Source of the DNA: Haloimpatiens sp. FM7315
GTDB lineage: Bacteria > Bacillota > Clostridia > Clostridiales > Clostridiaceae
DNA: 64,000 nucleotides
Assembly (NCBI GenBank): GCA_041861885.1
Contig: JBGVUE010000001.1
Location: 2,096,001-2,160,000, forward strand
Direction: 5' to 3'
The notes under the pieces were generated by a model. That model was given only the letters and a program-made list of their open reading frames with translations. It was not told where the DNA came from and ran no database searches. The translations under genes and the position numbers were made by a program. This document shows positions 18,714 through 28,746 of the stretch, in pieces. How positions within the stretch are numbered: the first letter of the stretch is position 1; every line of letters begins with the position of its first letter.

Positions 18714-20297
18714 TTAAAGCATATATGGTGCAAAGACCAGTAATGTAAATATAGAATCTAAAAGTACATAAGGAATAAATTTAACTACAGGCATAGCCTC
18801 TAAATCATCTTTGTATTTATAATATCCGTATGAATAACAAACTAAGCTAAACATCAAATTAATTAAAACTCCAAGAATAGGCGACATTAAAGCCTTCGGT
18901 AGATAATATGCATATACTTTGTAATTTGTATACTGTATAGTCTTAGCTTTAATTAAAAAGGTAACGATGGATGCAATTATATATATTCTTTTTTTCCATT
19001 TCACATTTATCTTATATTCAAATAAACTAATAATGCACATTATTACCGCTGAAGGAATTATCCATTTAAGTCCAATAATCAATAAGTATGTTAAGCTATA
19101 CATAAAACCTTGTAAGGTATCTAAAAAAGCTAATTTTCTTTCTAAGGAGCTTACTTTGTTGTTTTTTTCTTTAAAGTCTTGATTCGTAGAAGCTATATAT
19201 ACATTGTGATTTTCCTTAGAAGGGTTATAATCACAGTAAATAGCTATATCTTTTGAAAGTGCAGGAAAAACTGTTACTTGACTAGATTTAGATAAAAAAC
19301 TTCCTATAGAGACTTTGTTGTCTTTAACGTACATCTCAAAAACATCTGTATAAGTTTTTTTAATGCCAAAATCCCTAGATCCACCTACTAAAAATAATGC
19401 TTTTCCATCCTCATTTTGAACAAATTTAACATCATTTATATCATATATATTAGGTACCCTCAATTTTTCATAGGTAAATTCACTCATTTTATTTATATCA
19501 AATACGTATTTGTCTGTTTGAAAGTTATTTTTTACCTTTTTACACATAATTAAATAAATCTTATTTCCATCAGTTCCAAGAGCAGAATTTATTATAATCT
19601 GATTTGGAGACAAATTAAAAGTAAATAGTTCTTTCTGTGATGTTATTTTATTATCTTCATAATTAAAGGCATTTAAAGCTCCATTCTGAGTTAAATACAC
19701 AATTAAATAATTATTATCGTTTATTTTAACTCCTCTACTCATTATTACTTTGTTTGCTTTTACTTTAAGATTTTCGTTTTTCTGCATATTAACTACCTGT
19801 ATGCTATCCTCATAACCTCTTATAATAATTTTATCATCAATTTGTGAGCTTTCATTTACTCCATTTATAGTCTCTTCACTAATCTTATTTAAGTTTTCAT
19901 CTAATTTAATTAGATTTTCTTCACTTCCGCTAACTTTCTTTGAGTCATAGGAAATAATATAATTTCCTTCATGATTTTTAATAAAATTTAGATTACTAAT
20001 AATACTACTATTTATTTTAAATTCCTTTTCACTTAACTTAACTGCAGCACTATTAAACTTCATTATTTTTACTTTATCTTCATTATTTATAGCAACTAAA
20101 TAACCCTTGTCTTCTTTTATTATCAAAGGGTAAGTATTAACCTTAGCTTCACTTATCTTTAAACCTTTGCCCCATTTTACTGAAGGTGGATTTTTGTTTA
20201 TACCAAAATTAATATTGTATTGAAATGCCAAAATACAAATTATAATAGCAACTACAGCCACTAAAAAAACTTTGTTCTCATTCCTTATTTTTTTCAT
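18714..20297 (-). CDS. Membrane-anchored protein of unknown function
   Basis: 527 residues. One N-terminal membrane segment (about 8-27) is followed by about 360 extracellular residues rich in repeated short beta-like units (IVSYDSKK, YLVAINNEDK, IYLIMCKK, YLIVYLTQNG), suggestive of a beta-propeller. About four membrane helices close the protein (from residue 395). GGGGGC lies before ATG 20297. I do not recognise the family. It is a single-gene unit between a terminator and a divergent gap; 20298-20483 shows nothing further. Confidence 0.6.
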   Translation of the reverse strand: MKKIRNENKVFLVAVVAIIICILAFQYNINFGINKNPPSVKWGKGLKISEAKVNTYPLIIKEDKGYLVAINNEDKVKIMKFNSAAVKLSEKEFKINSSIISNLNFIKNHEGNYIISYDSKKVSGSEENLIKLDENLNKISEETINGVNESSQIDDKIIIRGYEDSIQVVNMQKNENLKVKANKVIMSRGVKINDNNYLIVYLTQNGALNAFNYEDNKITSQKELFTFNLSPNQIIINSALGTDGNKIYLIMCKKVKNNFQTDKYVFDINKMSEFTYEKLRVPNIYDINDVKFVQNEDGKALFLVGGSRDFGIKKTYTDVFEMYVKDNKVSIGSFLSKSSQVTVFPALSKDIAIYCDYNPSKENHNVYIASTNQDFKEKNNKVSSLERKLAFLDTLQGFMYSLTYLLIIGLKWIIPSAVIMCIISLFEYKINVKWKKRIYIIASIVTFLIKAKTIQYTNYKVYAYYLPKALMSPILGVLINLMFSLVCYSYGYYKYKDDLEAMPVVKFIPYVLLDSIFTLLVFAPYML

Positions 20298-20483
20298 TTT
20301 AAGCCCCCTAAACGATCAAAAATATCACTGCATTATGGACTCAGTTTTCCATATATAGGAACAAATCCGCAAGTTCTGTTTATATTTAGAAAATTGAACT
20401 CATAATTATATATATAATAAGATTTATATATAATTCAATAAAAAACCTATAAATCCTCTATTTTATGTATTATATTAAAAATA

Positions 20484-20519
20484 AAAAGGATAACTAGCAT
20501 TGAACTAATTATCCTTTTT
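20484..20519 (-). terminator. Terminator of the PfoR-type permease gene
   Basis: AAAAAGGATAA..CTAG pairs with CTAA..TTATCCTTTTT (20484-20497 with 20505-20519). On the minus strand it ends in T5, beyond the stop at 20571. Confidence 0.8.
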
Positions 20520-20570
20520 GCTTTAGCTTATATTTTAATTAAATGAGTTATAGCCTATACTTGTACTTTT

Positions 20571-21638
20571 TTATACAGCTTCCTTTTTTAACTGAACTTC
20601 ATTTTCTTGCTCTTTCTCAGAAGCATGAGTTCTCTTTTTATAATTAAGTGCTTTAAATACCTGTGACATTACAAGTCCACCTATTATACCACCTATTATT
20701 GCTAAAACTGCTGCCATTAATACTTTTAATGGTGGATTAAATCCGAAAGAAGCTAGGAATCCTGGTATTGGTGATGCAGTTCCTGGAGCATTATTTACAA
20801 TTCCAAAATATGCTGCTACAAGTCCAGCAAGACCTCCACCTAAAAAGCTACCACTATAAATAGGTAATGGATTTGCAGTTATTATATTAGCCTGAGTTAA
20901 AGGTTCTAACATTACTGCTATTACATTACTCTTATTTCCAAATTTAAATCTATGGAAAGTGATTCCATTAGCAAAAGCTCCTCCAACACAAGCAATTCCT
21001 GCTATACCCATTGCAAGTCCTTTAAGACCTAACATAGCTGTTATTGCCATAGAGCTTAGCGGAGAAGTACAAATTATTTTCATTATTCCACCTAATAAAA
21101 ATCCCATAACTATTGGTGACTGTTCTGCAGCTACTGCAATAACATTTCCAACGTTAAGAAGTGTAGCATCAACCACTGGAGTTACTCCTACTGCTATTAA
21201 CCTTGCAAGTGGAGCTAATAATAGTGCTCCGAATATTATATTCAAACCTTCTGGTAATTTTTCTTCAATCTTTGGTGCAATTAAACTAACTATATAACCT
21301 GCTATAAATCCTGGTAAAATTCCAAGTCCACCCACTGCAACTCCAGCTGCTACTGCAAAAACTGGATTTATTCCTATGCTTAATCCAACAAGTATAACTG
21401 CGGCCGGTCCCCCTAAAGTACCAGAGGCAGCACCCACTTCCCCTAGAAACTTTATATTAAGAAAGTTACCGCATACATATTTATGAATTGCCTCTACTAA
21501 GAAAGTCGCTACCGCTGCATTTGCAAGACCAGACATAGCTTTGTCTCCTTTTGGAGCTTTTAAACTAAAAACAGAAAATAAAACCAAAGTAAATACTAAT
21601 AGTCCTAAACCCTTTACAATAATAAACAAACTTACCAC
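20571..21638 (-). CDS. PfoR-type PTS EIIC-like membrane protein
   Basis: About 355 residues, nearly all hydrophobic, with glycine/alanine-rich membrane segments and a charged tail (KEQENEVQLKKEAV). It resembles the family of Clostridium perfringens PfoR, once described as a regulator of perfringolysin O and now grouped with PTS EIIC permeases (COG3641). No EIIA or EIIB domain is present, so sugar phosphorylation is not shown. The start is unsure. The GTG at 21638 is almost on top of AGGGGTGG, whereas the TTG at 21629 has proper spacing. A palindrome lies just upstream. Confidence 0.78.
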   Translation of the reverse strand: MVSLFIIVKGLGLLVFTLVLFSVFSLKAPKGDKAMSGLANAAVATFLVEAIHKYVCGNFLNIKFLGEVGAASGTLGGPAAVILVGLSIGINPVFAVAAGVAVGGLGILPGFIAGYIVSLIAPKIEEKLPEGLNIIFGALLLAPLARLIAVGVTPVVDATLLNVGNVIAVAAEQSPIVMGFLLGGIMKIICTSPLSSMAITAMLGLKGLAMGIAGIACVGGAFANGITFHRFKFGNKSNVIAVMLEPLTQANIITANPLPIYSGSFLGGGLAGLVAAYFGIVNNAPGTASPIPGFLASFGFNPPLKVLMAAVLAIIGGIIGGLVMSQVFKALNYKKRTHASEKEQENEVQLKKEAV

Positions 21639-21661
21639 CCCTAAAAAACATTTTTATATAT

Positions 21662-21678
21662 AACTACTTAAAGTAGTT
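21662..21678. promoter_or_regulatory. Palindrome upstream of the PfoR-type gene
   Basis: AACTACTT-A-AAGTAGTT, a perfect 8+1+8 palindrome about 30 bases before the start. A likely operator for a dimeric regulator; which one is unknown. The rest of 21679-21898 shows nothing clear. Confidence 0.5.
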
Positions 21679-21898
21679 TTATATACACACCCACAGATAA
21701 ATAAAATTTATATTGTACTTAATTTTGCCTTAGTCAAGTTTTTAGAAATAAACCCACTAATTTCTAAAAACTTGATTTTAAAATGACATTCCCACCTGAT
21801 TATTGATAAATAATAAACAATTTTTAACGTTTACATTATTATTGGATAAGTATTCCTATTAATTTAATATAATCATAAATCTCAAGCTTCAAAAAATG

Positions 21899-21938
21899 AA
21901 AAAGTTTCAAAATTTTTTTAATAATTCTGAAACTTTTT
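21899..21938 (-). terminator. Terminator of the two-component operon
   Basis: AAAAAGTTTCA (21899-21909) pairs with TGAAACTTTTT (21928-21938). On the minus strand a T-rich tail follows (TTTTTCATTTTTTG). It overlaps the first bases after the response-regulator stop. Confidence 0.75.
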
Positions 21939-21941
21939 ATT

Positions 21942-22817
21942 CTAATTATTTTTTTCACAATAAAATGTAATTCCATGTATGAATTTTTTTAAATTGACTT
22001 TTCCACGTTTTCTAGATTTTCCCCTTATATGATCCATTTCCGTTTTAATCTGTTCAAAGTTGTATATTCCATTAGAGTACTCTGTAAATATCTCATTCAT
22101 ATAATCTTCTATTCCTAAATTAGCTAAATTCACCATTCCTACTGTAGCAGTTCTTCTAATTCTCTGCTCTACAGACTTTGGATTTTCACTAAACATACCA
22201 CATAAATCCTTTATACTGTAATCAGACATACTTTTGCTAGATTCTATTAAAAAGCTTACAATATTAATTATATCTTCACACCCAACTTCTCCCATTATAC
22301 CTATTTTGCTCATTAAATTTTTAATCTTGTCTTTTGTGTCTTCTTTATCTTTTACAGTATCACCAGAATTTATTAAAATCTCTCCAACATTTTTTTCTAA
22401 ATTTATATCTTTAGAAAAAATGCCTTTAATTTGATCCAAGGTTTGACTTATTTGAATTCTTTCTACAACCTTTTTTATTACATTTTGAACCTCAATGGCA
22501 TTAATTGGCTTATTTACATAATACTCAACTCCATACTCGTAGGCTTTTGCTATCATATCTTTTGAAGTAACCTGAGATATCATTATAAATTGGGTTTTTG
22601 AGTTCTTTTTCTTTATTTCTCTCACTAGAGATAATCCGTCTTTTCCTGGCATTAAAAGGTCCACTAACACTATCTCTGGATTATATATGTTTATTTTATT
22701 CATTCCCTCAATGCCATTTTGTGCATGAGAAACTACATTTCCAAGGTTTCTATCAAAAATTATCCTTTGTAGTATCTTTATTATACTTATATCATCTTCT
22801 ACTATAAGTATATTCAT
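21942..22817 (-). CDS. GlnL/YcbB-like response regulator
   Basis: 291 residues. The N-terminal receiver domain has phospho-acceptor D in VLVDLLMPGKDG (near residue 53), acidic EDD at 7-9 and the conserved K in YVNKPI. The C-terminal output domain is of the YcbB type (EQRIRRT.., IFTEYSNGIYNFEQIKTEMDHIRGKSRKRGKV), as in Bacillus subtilis GlnL, which controls glutamine use. ATG overlaps the kinase stop by 4 bases (ATGA), so the two are translationally coupled. The actual targets here are unknown; the PfoR-type permease lies next downstream but behind a terminator. Confidence 0.85.
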   Translation of the reverse strand: MNILIVEDDISIIKILQRIIFDRNLGNVVSHAQNGIEGMNKINIYNPEIVLVDLLMPGKDGLSLVREIKKKNSKTQFIMISQVTSKDMIAKAYEYGVEYYVNKPINAIEVQNVIKKVVERIQISQTLDQIKGIFSKDINLEKNVGEILINSGDTVKDKEDTKDKIKNLMSKIGIMGEVGCEDIINIVSFLIESSKSMSDYSIKDLCGMFSENPKSVEQRIRRTATVGMVNLANLGIEDYMNEIFTEYSNGIYNFEQIKTEMDHIRGKSRKRGKVNLKKFIHGITFYCEKNN

Positions 22818-24117
22818 TCTTCATCCTCCTCTATACTGTTTTTAGGTATTATTATGGTAAAACTTGTACCCTCTTTTGTTGAATCAACCTTTATTTTTCC
22901 TTTAAATTTTTCCTCTACCATATGTTTTACTATGCTAAGACCTAATCCTCTGTTAATTTCACCAGTACCATAATTTATTTTTGTTGAAAATCCTGGTGAA
23001 AATATAAACTCCATGTCCTCTTTGGATATACCAGGTCCGTCATCTTTTATATAAAAAATATAATCTCTTTCTTCTTTATTCTGTTCAAATAAAATACTGC
23101 CAGCACTTTTCGATTCTAAAGCTTCTATGGCATTCATTATTATATTTCTAAATATAGACATGAGATAATAATGTTTTTTGTATAAAAGTCACTCTCAATT
23201 TTAAATTTAATATTTAAATTTAAATTTTTATATTTAATTTCATTTTTCATACTAATATCAAGTATATTAATTAAATCCTTAAATTTCATTCCCTTACCCT
23301 GTTCTTTATAATTTGTAGCCTCTTCAACTCCCCTTACTACTATAGCATATTCTTTTTTTATTTCATGAACATCTTTTGCAATATTTACTGCCCTTGAAGC
23401 CCAGGTGTCTTTGTCTTTATTAAGTGTGATTTTTTCAAATAACTCATAGGCTTCAGACATTGCCGCTTCTAAATTTCCCATAGTTTTTTTCATCCAATAA
23501 GTTTCTGTCTTTAACTTTGCTGTAGTTAAAAGAAGTTTTCTATATCTAATCTCATGTTCTTCTTTCATTAAAAGCATTCTATAGTATTTTATAAAATTAA
23601 GTCCCAGCCATAATATCATAGCCCTTATTATAGCTACAAGTAATAAACTAAGCTTTAAATTATAATCATAAAACAAGTGAATAACATTGTACTCCCTTAT
23701 AATAGCTTCAACAAAATTAGCCAAGTAATCACAGAGAATTAAATAGAAAAACAACTTAAACAATTTATCCTTTGAAATCTTTTTCATAATTACATGCAAA
23801 AAAACCGCATATAAAAAATAAAAAAATATTTCTGGAAAATAAAAAAACAACCCATCAAGACCATTTCCACCTTTTAACATGTGTATAACAACCCTTAAGA
23901 CATATACAGCTAGTGATGTAAAAGCCCCTGTAATTGTTGGGTTTAGTTCATCAAAGGAAAACATAAATATTCCAAATATAATAATAGCAAAGGAAATTTT
24001 AAAATTTGATATGGACAAATCTATGTAAATTTGAGAAGATAGTGCCACTACAATTACTACCATAAACATTTTATTTATGGTGCCTTTATATCCAAAATCA
24101 TTCCTTGTACTCTCCAT
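22814..24117 (-). CDS. GlnK/YcbA-like sensor histidine kinase (frameshifted as sequenced)
   Basis: About 434 residues after repair. Around six N-terminal membrane helices (to about residue 185) lead to a cytoplasmic helical linker with DVHEIKKEYAIVVRG as the likely phospho-acceptor helix. The HATPase domain follows, with N box NIIMNAIEAL, G1 DDGPGI and G2 GLGLSIVKHM. The frame breaks at T6 on the plus strand (23174-23179). One more base gives YTKKHYYLMSIFRNIIMNAIEAL and joins the two halves. GGAGATAAAAA precedes ATG 24117. It partners the response regulator that overlaps its stop. Confidence 0.85.
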
Positions 24118-24183
24118 TTTTTATCTCCTAACAAGATGTATTTTTTAAAATTATAGTAAACTATTGCAATGAAATTATACAAT

Positions 24184-24230
24184 AAAAAAGCATTAAGTAC
24201 CAGTAAAGAATTTACTTTAACTTAATGCTT
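24184..24230 (-). terminator. Terminator of the pur operon
   Basis: AAGCATTAAGT (24188-24198) pairs with ACTTAATGCTT (24220-24230), with an inner AGTAAA/TTTACT stem. On the minus strand T6 follows. It lies 20 bases beyond purD. Confidence 0.9.
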
Positions 24231-24251
24231 TCAGCTTTTATTTTGAAATTA

Positions 24252-25499
24252 CTATAAAATACCTATATCTTTTCTATAATAAATTCCTTTAAAATTAACC
24301 TTATTTATATATGCATAAGCTTTATTTCTTGCCTCTTCTAGAGAATCTCCTTCAGAAACTACACATAAAACTCTTCCTCCACTAGTCTTTAGAATTCCAT
24401 CTTCTATCTTTGCCCCTGCAATAAAAACTTTGCATTCATTACTTGAAGGCAAGGATATTTCAAAGCCCTTAGAATATTTAATTGGGTATCCTTCTGAGGC
24501 ACCAATTACTGTACAAGAATATTTATCTTTCCATTTTATAGGAAATTTATCTAATTTGCCTTTAAAACTAGCCTCTATTAAATCCACTAAATCGGACTCC
24601 ATTAGATATAAAACTGATTGAGTTTCAGGGTCTCCCATTCTTACATTATACTCTAAAAGATATATTCCTTTTTTGGTTATCATTATTCCAAAGAATATTA
24701 TACCTGTATAATCCATATTCTCTTTTTGTATTCCCTCTAAAGTGGGTTTCAAAATATTTTCATTAAACTCCCTTAAAACCTCAGAACTACAATAAGGATT
24801 TGGAGCAATTACACCCATACCACCAGTATTAGGTCCTTTTCCACCATCATATATTTGTTTATGGTCTTTAGAAGATATAAAAGGAAGTATGGTTTTCCCA
24901 TCTGTAATAGAGAGAATAGATGCTTCTACCCCTACTAAATACTCCTCTATTACTAATTTTTTGCCCGATCCCTTAAATACATCCTTTACCATGAAATCTT
25001 CTATGGTATTTTTAGCTTCTTCTTTATCCATACATATTACAACACCTTTACCAGCTGCAAGACCATCTGCCTTTATAACAACCGGATAAGCACAGTTATT
25101 AACATACTCCATGGCTTCATTATAATCTTCTATTACTGCATACTCTGCAGTTTTTACACCATATTTTTTCATAAATTCTTTAGAAAAAGCCTTGCTCCCC
25201 TCTAAAAGTGCTCCACTTTTAGAGGGGCCTAATATCTTTAGTCCTTGGCTTTTAAAATCGTCTACTATTCCATCTACTAGTGGAATTTCAGGTCCAACCA
25301 CTGTAAAATCTATTTTATTTTTCTTTGCAAATTCTATTAATTCTTCCTTAGAAGTTAATTTAATATTTTCGCATTTTTCCTCTAAGGCAGTACCACCATT
25401 TCCTGGAGCACAATAAACTTTTTCAACTTTATGACTTTTAGCAAGTTTCCAAGCAATTGCATGTTCACGTCCGCCACTTCCAATTAATAATAGTTTCAT
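24252..25499 (-). CDS. purD: Phosphoribosylamine-glycine ligase (GAR synthetase)
   Basis: 415 residues, full length. It joins phosphoribosylamine and glycine with ATP to give GAR. The N-terminal LLIGSGGREHAI, the ATP-grasp KADGLAAGKGV, the GPNTGGMG loop and NVRMGDPETQ are all clear. It is the last gene of the riboswitch-controlled operon, 30 bases after purH, with AGAGGTGG before ATG. Confidence 0.97.
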   Translation of the reverse strand: MKLLLIGSGGREHAIAWKLAKSHKVEKVYCAPGNGGTALEEKCENIKLTSKEELIEFAKKNKIDFTVVGPEIPLVDGIVDDFKSQGLKILGPSKSGALLEGSKAFSKEFMKKYGVKTAEYAVIEDYNEAMEYVNNCAYPVVIKADGLAAGKGVVICMDKEEAKNTIEDFMVKDVFKGSGKKLVIEEYLVGVEASILSITDGKTILPFISSKDHKQIYDGGKGPNTGGMGVIAPNPYCSSEVLREFNENILKPTLEGIQKENMDYTGIIFFGIMITKKGIYLLEYNVRMGDPETQSVLYLMESDLVDLIEASFKGKLDKFPIKWKDKYSCTVIGASEGYPIKYSKGFEISLPSSNECKVFIAGAKIEDGILKTSGGRVLCVVSEGDSLEEARNKAYAYINKVNFKGIYYRKDIGIL

Positions 25500-25529
25500 A
25501 AAACCACCTCTATTTTAGAATAAATACTT

Positions 25530-27029
25530 TTAGTGTTTAAAATGTCTCATTCCTGTAAATACCATTGATATACCATGTTTATTACAAGCCTCAACAGATT
25601 CTTTGTCTCTTATAGAACCACCTGGTTGAATAATTGCTTTTATATTATATTTTGCAGCTTCTTCAACTACATCTCCAAATGGGAAGAATGCATCTGAGGC
25701 CATTACAACTCCATCTCCTGCTCTATCAAGAGCCTCTGCAGCTGCCCAGATTCTATTTACTTGTCCTGCTCCAATACCCTTTGCCATTCCATCTTTTACC
25801 ACCACTATTGCATTGGATTTAACATATTTTACTACCTTCATTCCAAATATCATGTCTCTCTTCTCTTCTTCAGTTGGAGCTTTTTCTGTAACAACTTCTA
25901 CCTTATCTAAAAGCTTATCATCAGAACTTTGAACTAAAATTCCACCATCAACCTTTACTATTTCTCCATTACATTGTGGCTTTGTTTCACATTTTATAAC
26001 TCTTAAGTTCTTCTTAGATTTTAAAACTTCCAAAGCATCTTCTTCAAAACCTGGTGCAATTACTATTTCAGAAAAAATCTTAACAACCTCTTTAGCTGTT
26101 TCTACATCAACTATTCTATTAAAAGCGATTATTCCTCCAAATATTGAAATAGGATCGCAGCTATATGCTTTCTTATAAGCCTCACACACAGTATCTGCAA
26201 TTGCAACTCCACATGGTGAATTATGTTTTAATCCACAACAAGCTATTTCTTCAAATTCCCAAACAGTTTTCCAAGCTATATCCATATCTTTTATATTATT
26301 ATAGGATAATTGCTTACCATTTAACTGGCAGAAATCTTTCATAGAACCTTTTTCGAAAGTTGAAGCATAATATGCTGCTGTTTGATGAGGATTTTCTCCA
26401 TATCTTAAATCCATCATTTTTTTGTAAGAAAGGGATAAATATTCTGGATATTCTTCATTTAATAAAAAATTACTTATAGCAGCATCATAAGCTGAAGTTA
26501 GATTAAACACTTTTCCTGCTAAACATTTTCTAGTTTCAAAATCTACATCTCCATTATTTTCTATTTGACTCATAACTTTTTTATAATCTGATATATCCGA
26601 AATTACTGTTACATCTCTAAAATTCTTAGCAGCTGACCTTAACATAGTAGGTCCACCAATATCTATAAACTCTATTTTGTCTTCAAAAGATATGTCCTCT
26701 TTAACTTTATCAAAGAAAGGATATAAATTAACTACTATCATATCTATTGGGGTTATATTTTTTTCATTTATAACCTTCATATGCTCTTTATTATCTCTTA
26801 TAGCAAGTATTCCACCGTGTATGTACGGATTAAGAGTTTTAACTCTTCCATCTAATATTTCATCAAAACCTGTTACTTCTGTAACCTCTATAACCTTTAT
26901 ACCATTTTCCTTTAAGTATTTATACGTTCCACCAGTTGATATTATCTCAACATCTCTATCCATTAAAAACTTAGCAAGTTCTAAAACACCATCTTTATCA
27001 AAAACACTAATTAAAGCTCTCTTTAGCAT
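25530..27029 (-). CDS. purH: Bifunctional AICAR transformylase / IMP cyclohydrolase
   Basis: About 499 residues. The N-terminal IMP cyclohydrolase has [20 protein letters not shown] and [14 protein letters not shown]. The C-terminal AICAR transformylase has [24 protein letters not shown] and the final [16 protein letters not shown]. It performs the last two steps to IMP. I chose ATG 27029, with AGGAG 8 bases upstream, over the longer GTG start at 27038. Confidence 0.97.
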   Translation of the reverse strand: MLKRALISVFDKDGVLELAKFLMDRDVEIISTGGTYKYLKENGIKVIEVTEVTGFDEILDGRVKTLNPYIHGGILAIRDNKEHMKVINEKNITPIDMIVVNLYPFFDKVKEDISFEDKIEFIDIGGPTMLRSAAKNFRDVTVISDISDYKKVMSQIENNGDVDFETRKCLAGKVFNLTSAYDAAISNFLLNEEYPEYLSLSYKKMMDLRYGENPHQTAAYYASTFEKGSMKDFCQLNGKQLSYNNIKDMDIAWKTVWEFEEIACCGLKHNSPCGVAIADTVCEAYKKAYSCDPISIFGGIIAFNRIVDVETAKEVVKIFSEIVIAPGFEEDALEVLKSKKNLRVIKCETKPQCNGEIVKVDGGILVQSSDDKLLDKVEVVTEKAPTEEEKRDMIFGMKVVKYVKSNAIVVVKDGMAKGIGAGQVNRIWAAAEALDRAGDGVVMASDAFFPFGDVVEEAAKYNIKAIIQPGGSIRDKESVEACNKHGISMVFTGMRHFKH

Positions 27030-27086
27030 CAAAATCACTCCTCTTGTTTTTATCTATAAAACTATAAATTATGCATACCAATCTAT

Positions 27087-27703
27087 TTAATCCTCAGATA
27101 TATATACTTTTCTTTCCCTAACCATTATCTTGTTTTCCGATATAAGTTTTATTGCCTCTGATAGAGCAATGTGTTCTTTCAAAAGTATCCTATCTTGAAG
27201 CATTTTCGCTGTATCTTGACTTTTTACAGGTACAGTTTTTGAATTATTATAGCTCCTGTATCTGTTCCCTCATCTACAAAATGCACAGTACAACCTGATA
27301 CCTTAACCCCATACTCTAAAGCTCTCTCATGTACTTTTATTCCATACATATCTTTACCACAAAAAGATGGAATTAAAGATGGATGTATATTTATAACCTT
27401 ATTTTTAAACTTATCTAATATCTCTCCATTTAGTATTGATAAATATCCAGCTAAAACTATAAGATCCACTTTATCTTCTACAAGTTCTAGTATTTTAGTA
27501 GAAAGTTGGCTTTTATAAATTTTTCTATCTAAAGTAAAAGTTTTTATTCCTTTCTTTTTAGCTCTTTCAAGCCCATAAGCCCCAATTCTATCACTTATAA
27601 CCATTTCAATAGAACAATTTTTTAAATATCCCTTATCTATGTTATCTATTATAGATTGAAGATTTGTTCCACCTCCAGATATAAGTACTGCTATTTTAAA
27701 CAT
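27087..27703 (-). CDS. purN: Phosphoribosylglycinamide formyltransferase (frameshifted as sequenced)
   Basis: About 205 residues after repair. It transfers formyl from 10-formyl-THF to GAR. The start MFKIAVLISGGGTNLQ, the INIHPSLIPSF catalytic block and VSGCTVHFVDEGTDTG are intact. The frame then runs off at a T5 run on the plus strand (27236-27240). One more base gives IIIQKTVPVKSQDTAEML-like sequence and a normal C-terminus with a stop at 27087. Its start overlaps the purM stop by 13 bases. Confidence 0.93.
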
Positions 27704-28689
27704 ACGCCTTTTCCCCCACGCTCTACATGGCCAATTTTATAGGCTTTAAAACCAAAATCCCCAATACTTTTAATGATTCTATTTGAATCCTCTAAAGACA
27801 CACAAAGAACAAATCCTATACCCATATTAAAAGTATTAAACATATCTTCCTCTTTTACTCCAAGTTCTATAAAATGCTTGAATATACCTGGTATATTGAA
27901 GCTATTTTTATCAATTACTGCAGTAAAATCATCTTTAAACATTCTTGGAATATTCTCATGGAAACCTCCACCTGTGATGTGAGCCATGCCTTTTATATTA
28001 AACTTACTTATAAGATCTAAAATAACTTTTACATATATATTAGTAGGAGTTAGTAACACTTCTCCTATTTTTTTCCCTTCAAATTCTTCATCTAAATTTT
28101 GAATTAACTTTCTTACCAAAGAATATCCATTACTATGAACCCCTGAAGATTCAATTCCAATTAAAGTATCCCCTTCTTTTATAGTACTACCATCTATTAT
28201 CTTATCTTTATCAACTATACCTACAGCAAATCCTGCTATATCGTATTTACCATAATCGTAGAATCCTGGCATTTCTGCAGTTTCTCCACCAATTAAGGCG
28301 CACTCAGACTGAATACAGCCCTCTGAAACTCCTTTTACAAGACTTGCAGCAACCTCTGCTTCTAATTTTCCACAAGCTATGTAGTCTAAGAAAAATAATG
28401 GTTTTGCTCCATGGCATAATATATCATTTACGCTCATGGCAACACAATCAATACCAACAGTATCATACTTACCCATTTTAAATGCTATATCTAGTTTTGT
28501 ACCTACCCCATCAGTTCCTGATACAAGTACAGGATTTTTATACTCTCCATTTAATGAAAACATTCCAGCAAAGCTACCTATTCCATTCATAACTTCAGGA
28601 CTGTGTGTTTTTTTAGTATATTCTTTTATTAAATTTACAGTTTTATAACCTTCTTTTATGTCTACTCCAGCTGATTTATAATCTACCAT
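27691..28689 (-). CDS. purM: Phosphoribosylformylglycinamidine cyclo-ligase (AIR synthetase)
   Basis: 332 residues. It closes the imidazole ring of AIR using ATP. PurM/PurL-type motifs are visible: LVSGTDGVGTKLDIAF, CVAMSVNDILCHGAKPLFFLDY, GGETAEMPGFY and HITGGGFHENIPR. GAGGAGGAAT precedes ATG 28689, and it overlaps purN at its end. Confidence 0.97.
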   Translation of the reverse strand: MVDYKSAGVDIKEGYKTVNLIKEYTKKTHSPEVMNGIGSFAGMFSLNGEYKNPVLVSGTDGVGTKLDIAFKMGKYDTVGIDCVAMSVNDILCHGAKPLFFLDYIACGKLEAEVAASLVKGVSEGCIQSECALIGGETAEMPGFYDYGKYDIAGFAVGIVDKDKIIDGSTIKEGDTLIGIESSGVHSNGYSLVRKLIQNLDEEFEGKKIGEVLLTPTNIYVKVILDLISKFNIKGMAHITGGGFHENIPRMFKDDFTAVIDKNSFNIPGIFKHFIELGVKEEDMFNTFNMGIGFVLCVSLEDSNRIIKSIGDFGFKAYKIGHVERGGKGVCLK

Positions 28690-28746
28690 TTGTATTCCTC
28701 CTCATTTTCTATTTTAATCCCTATATTAGTCATTAAAATTCTTTAT

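Noticed and set aside
20959..21297. A 112-residue plus-strand frame inside the PfoR-type gene
   Set aside because: Low-complexity antisense shadow of a membrane protein, with no ribosome site.
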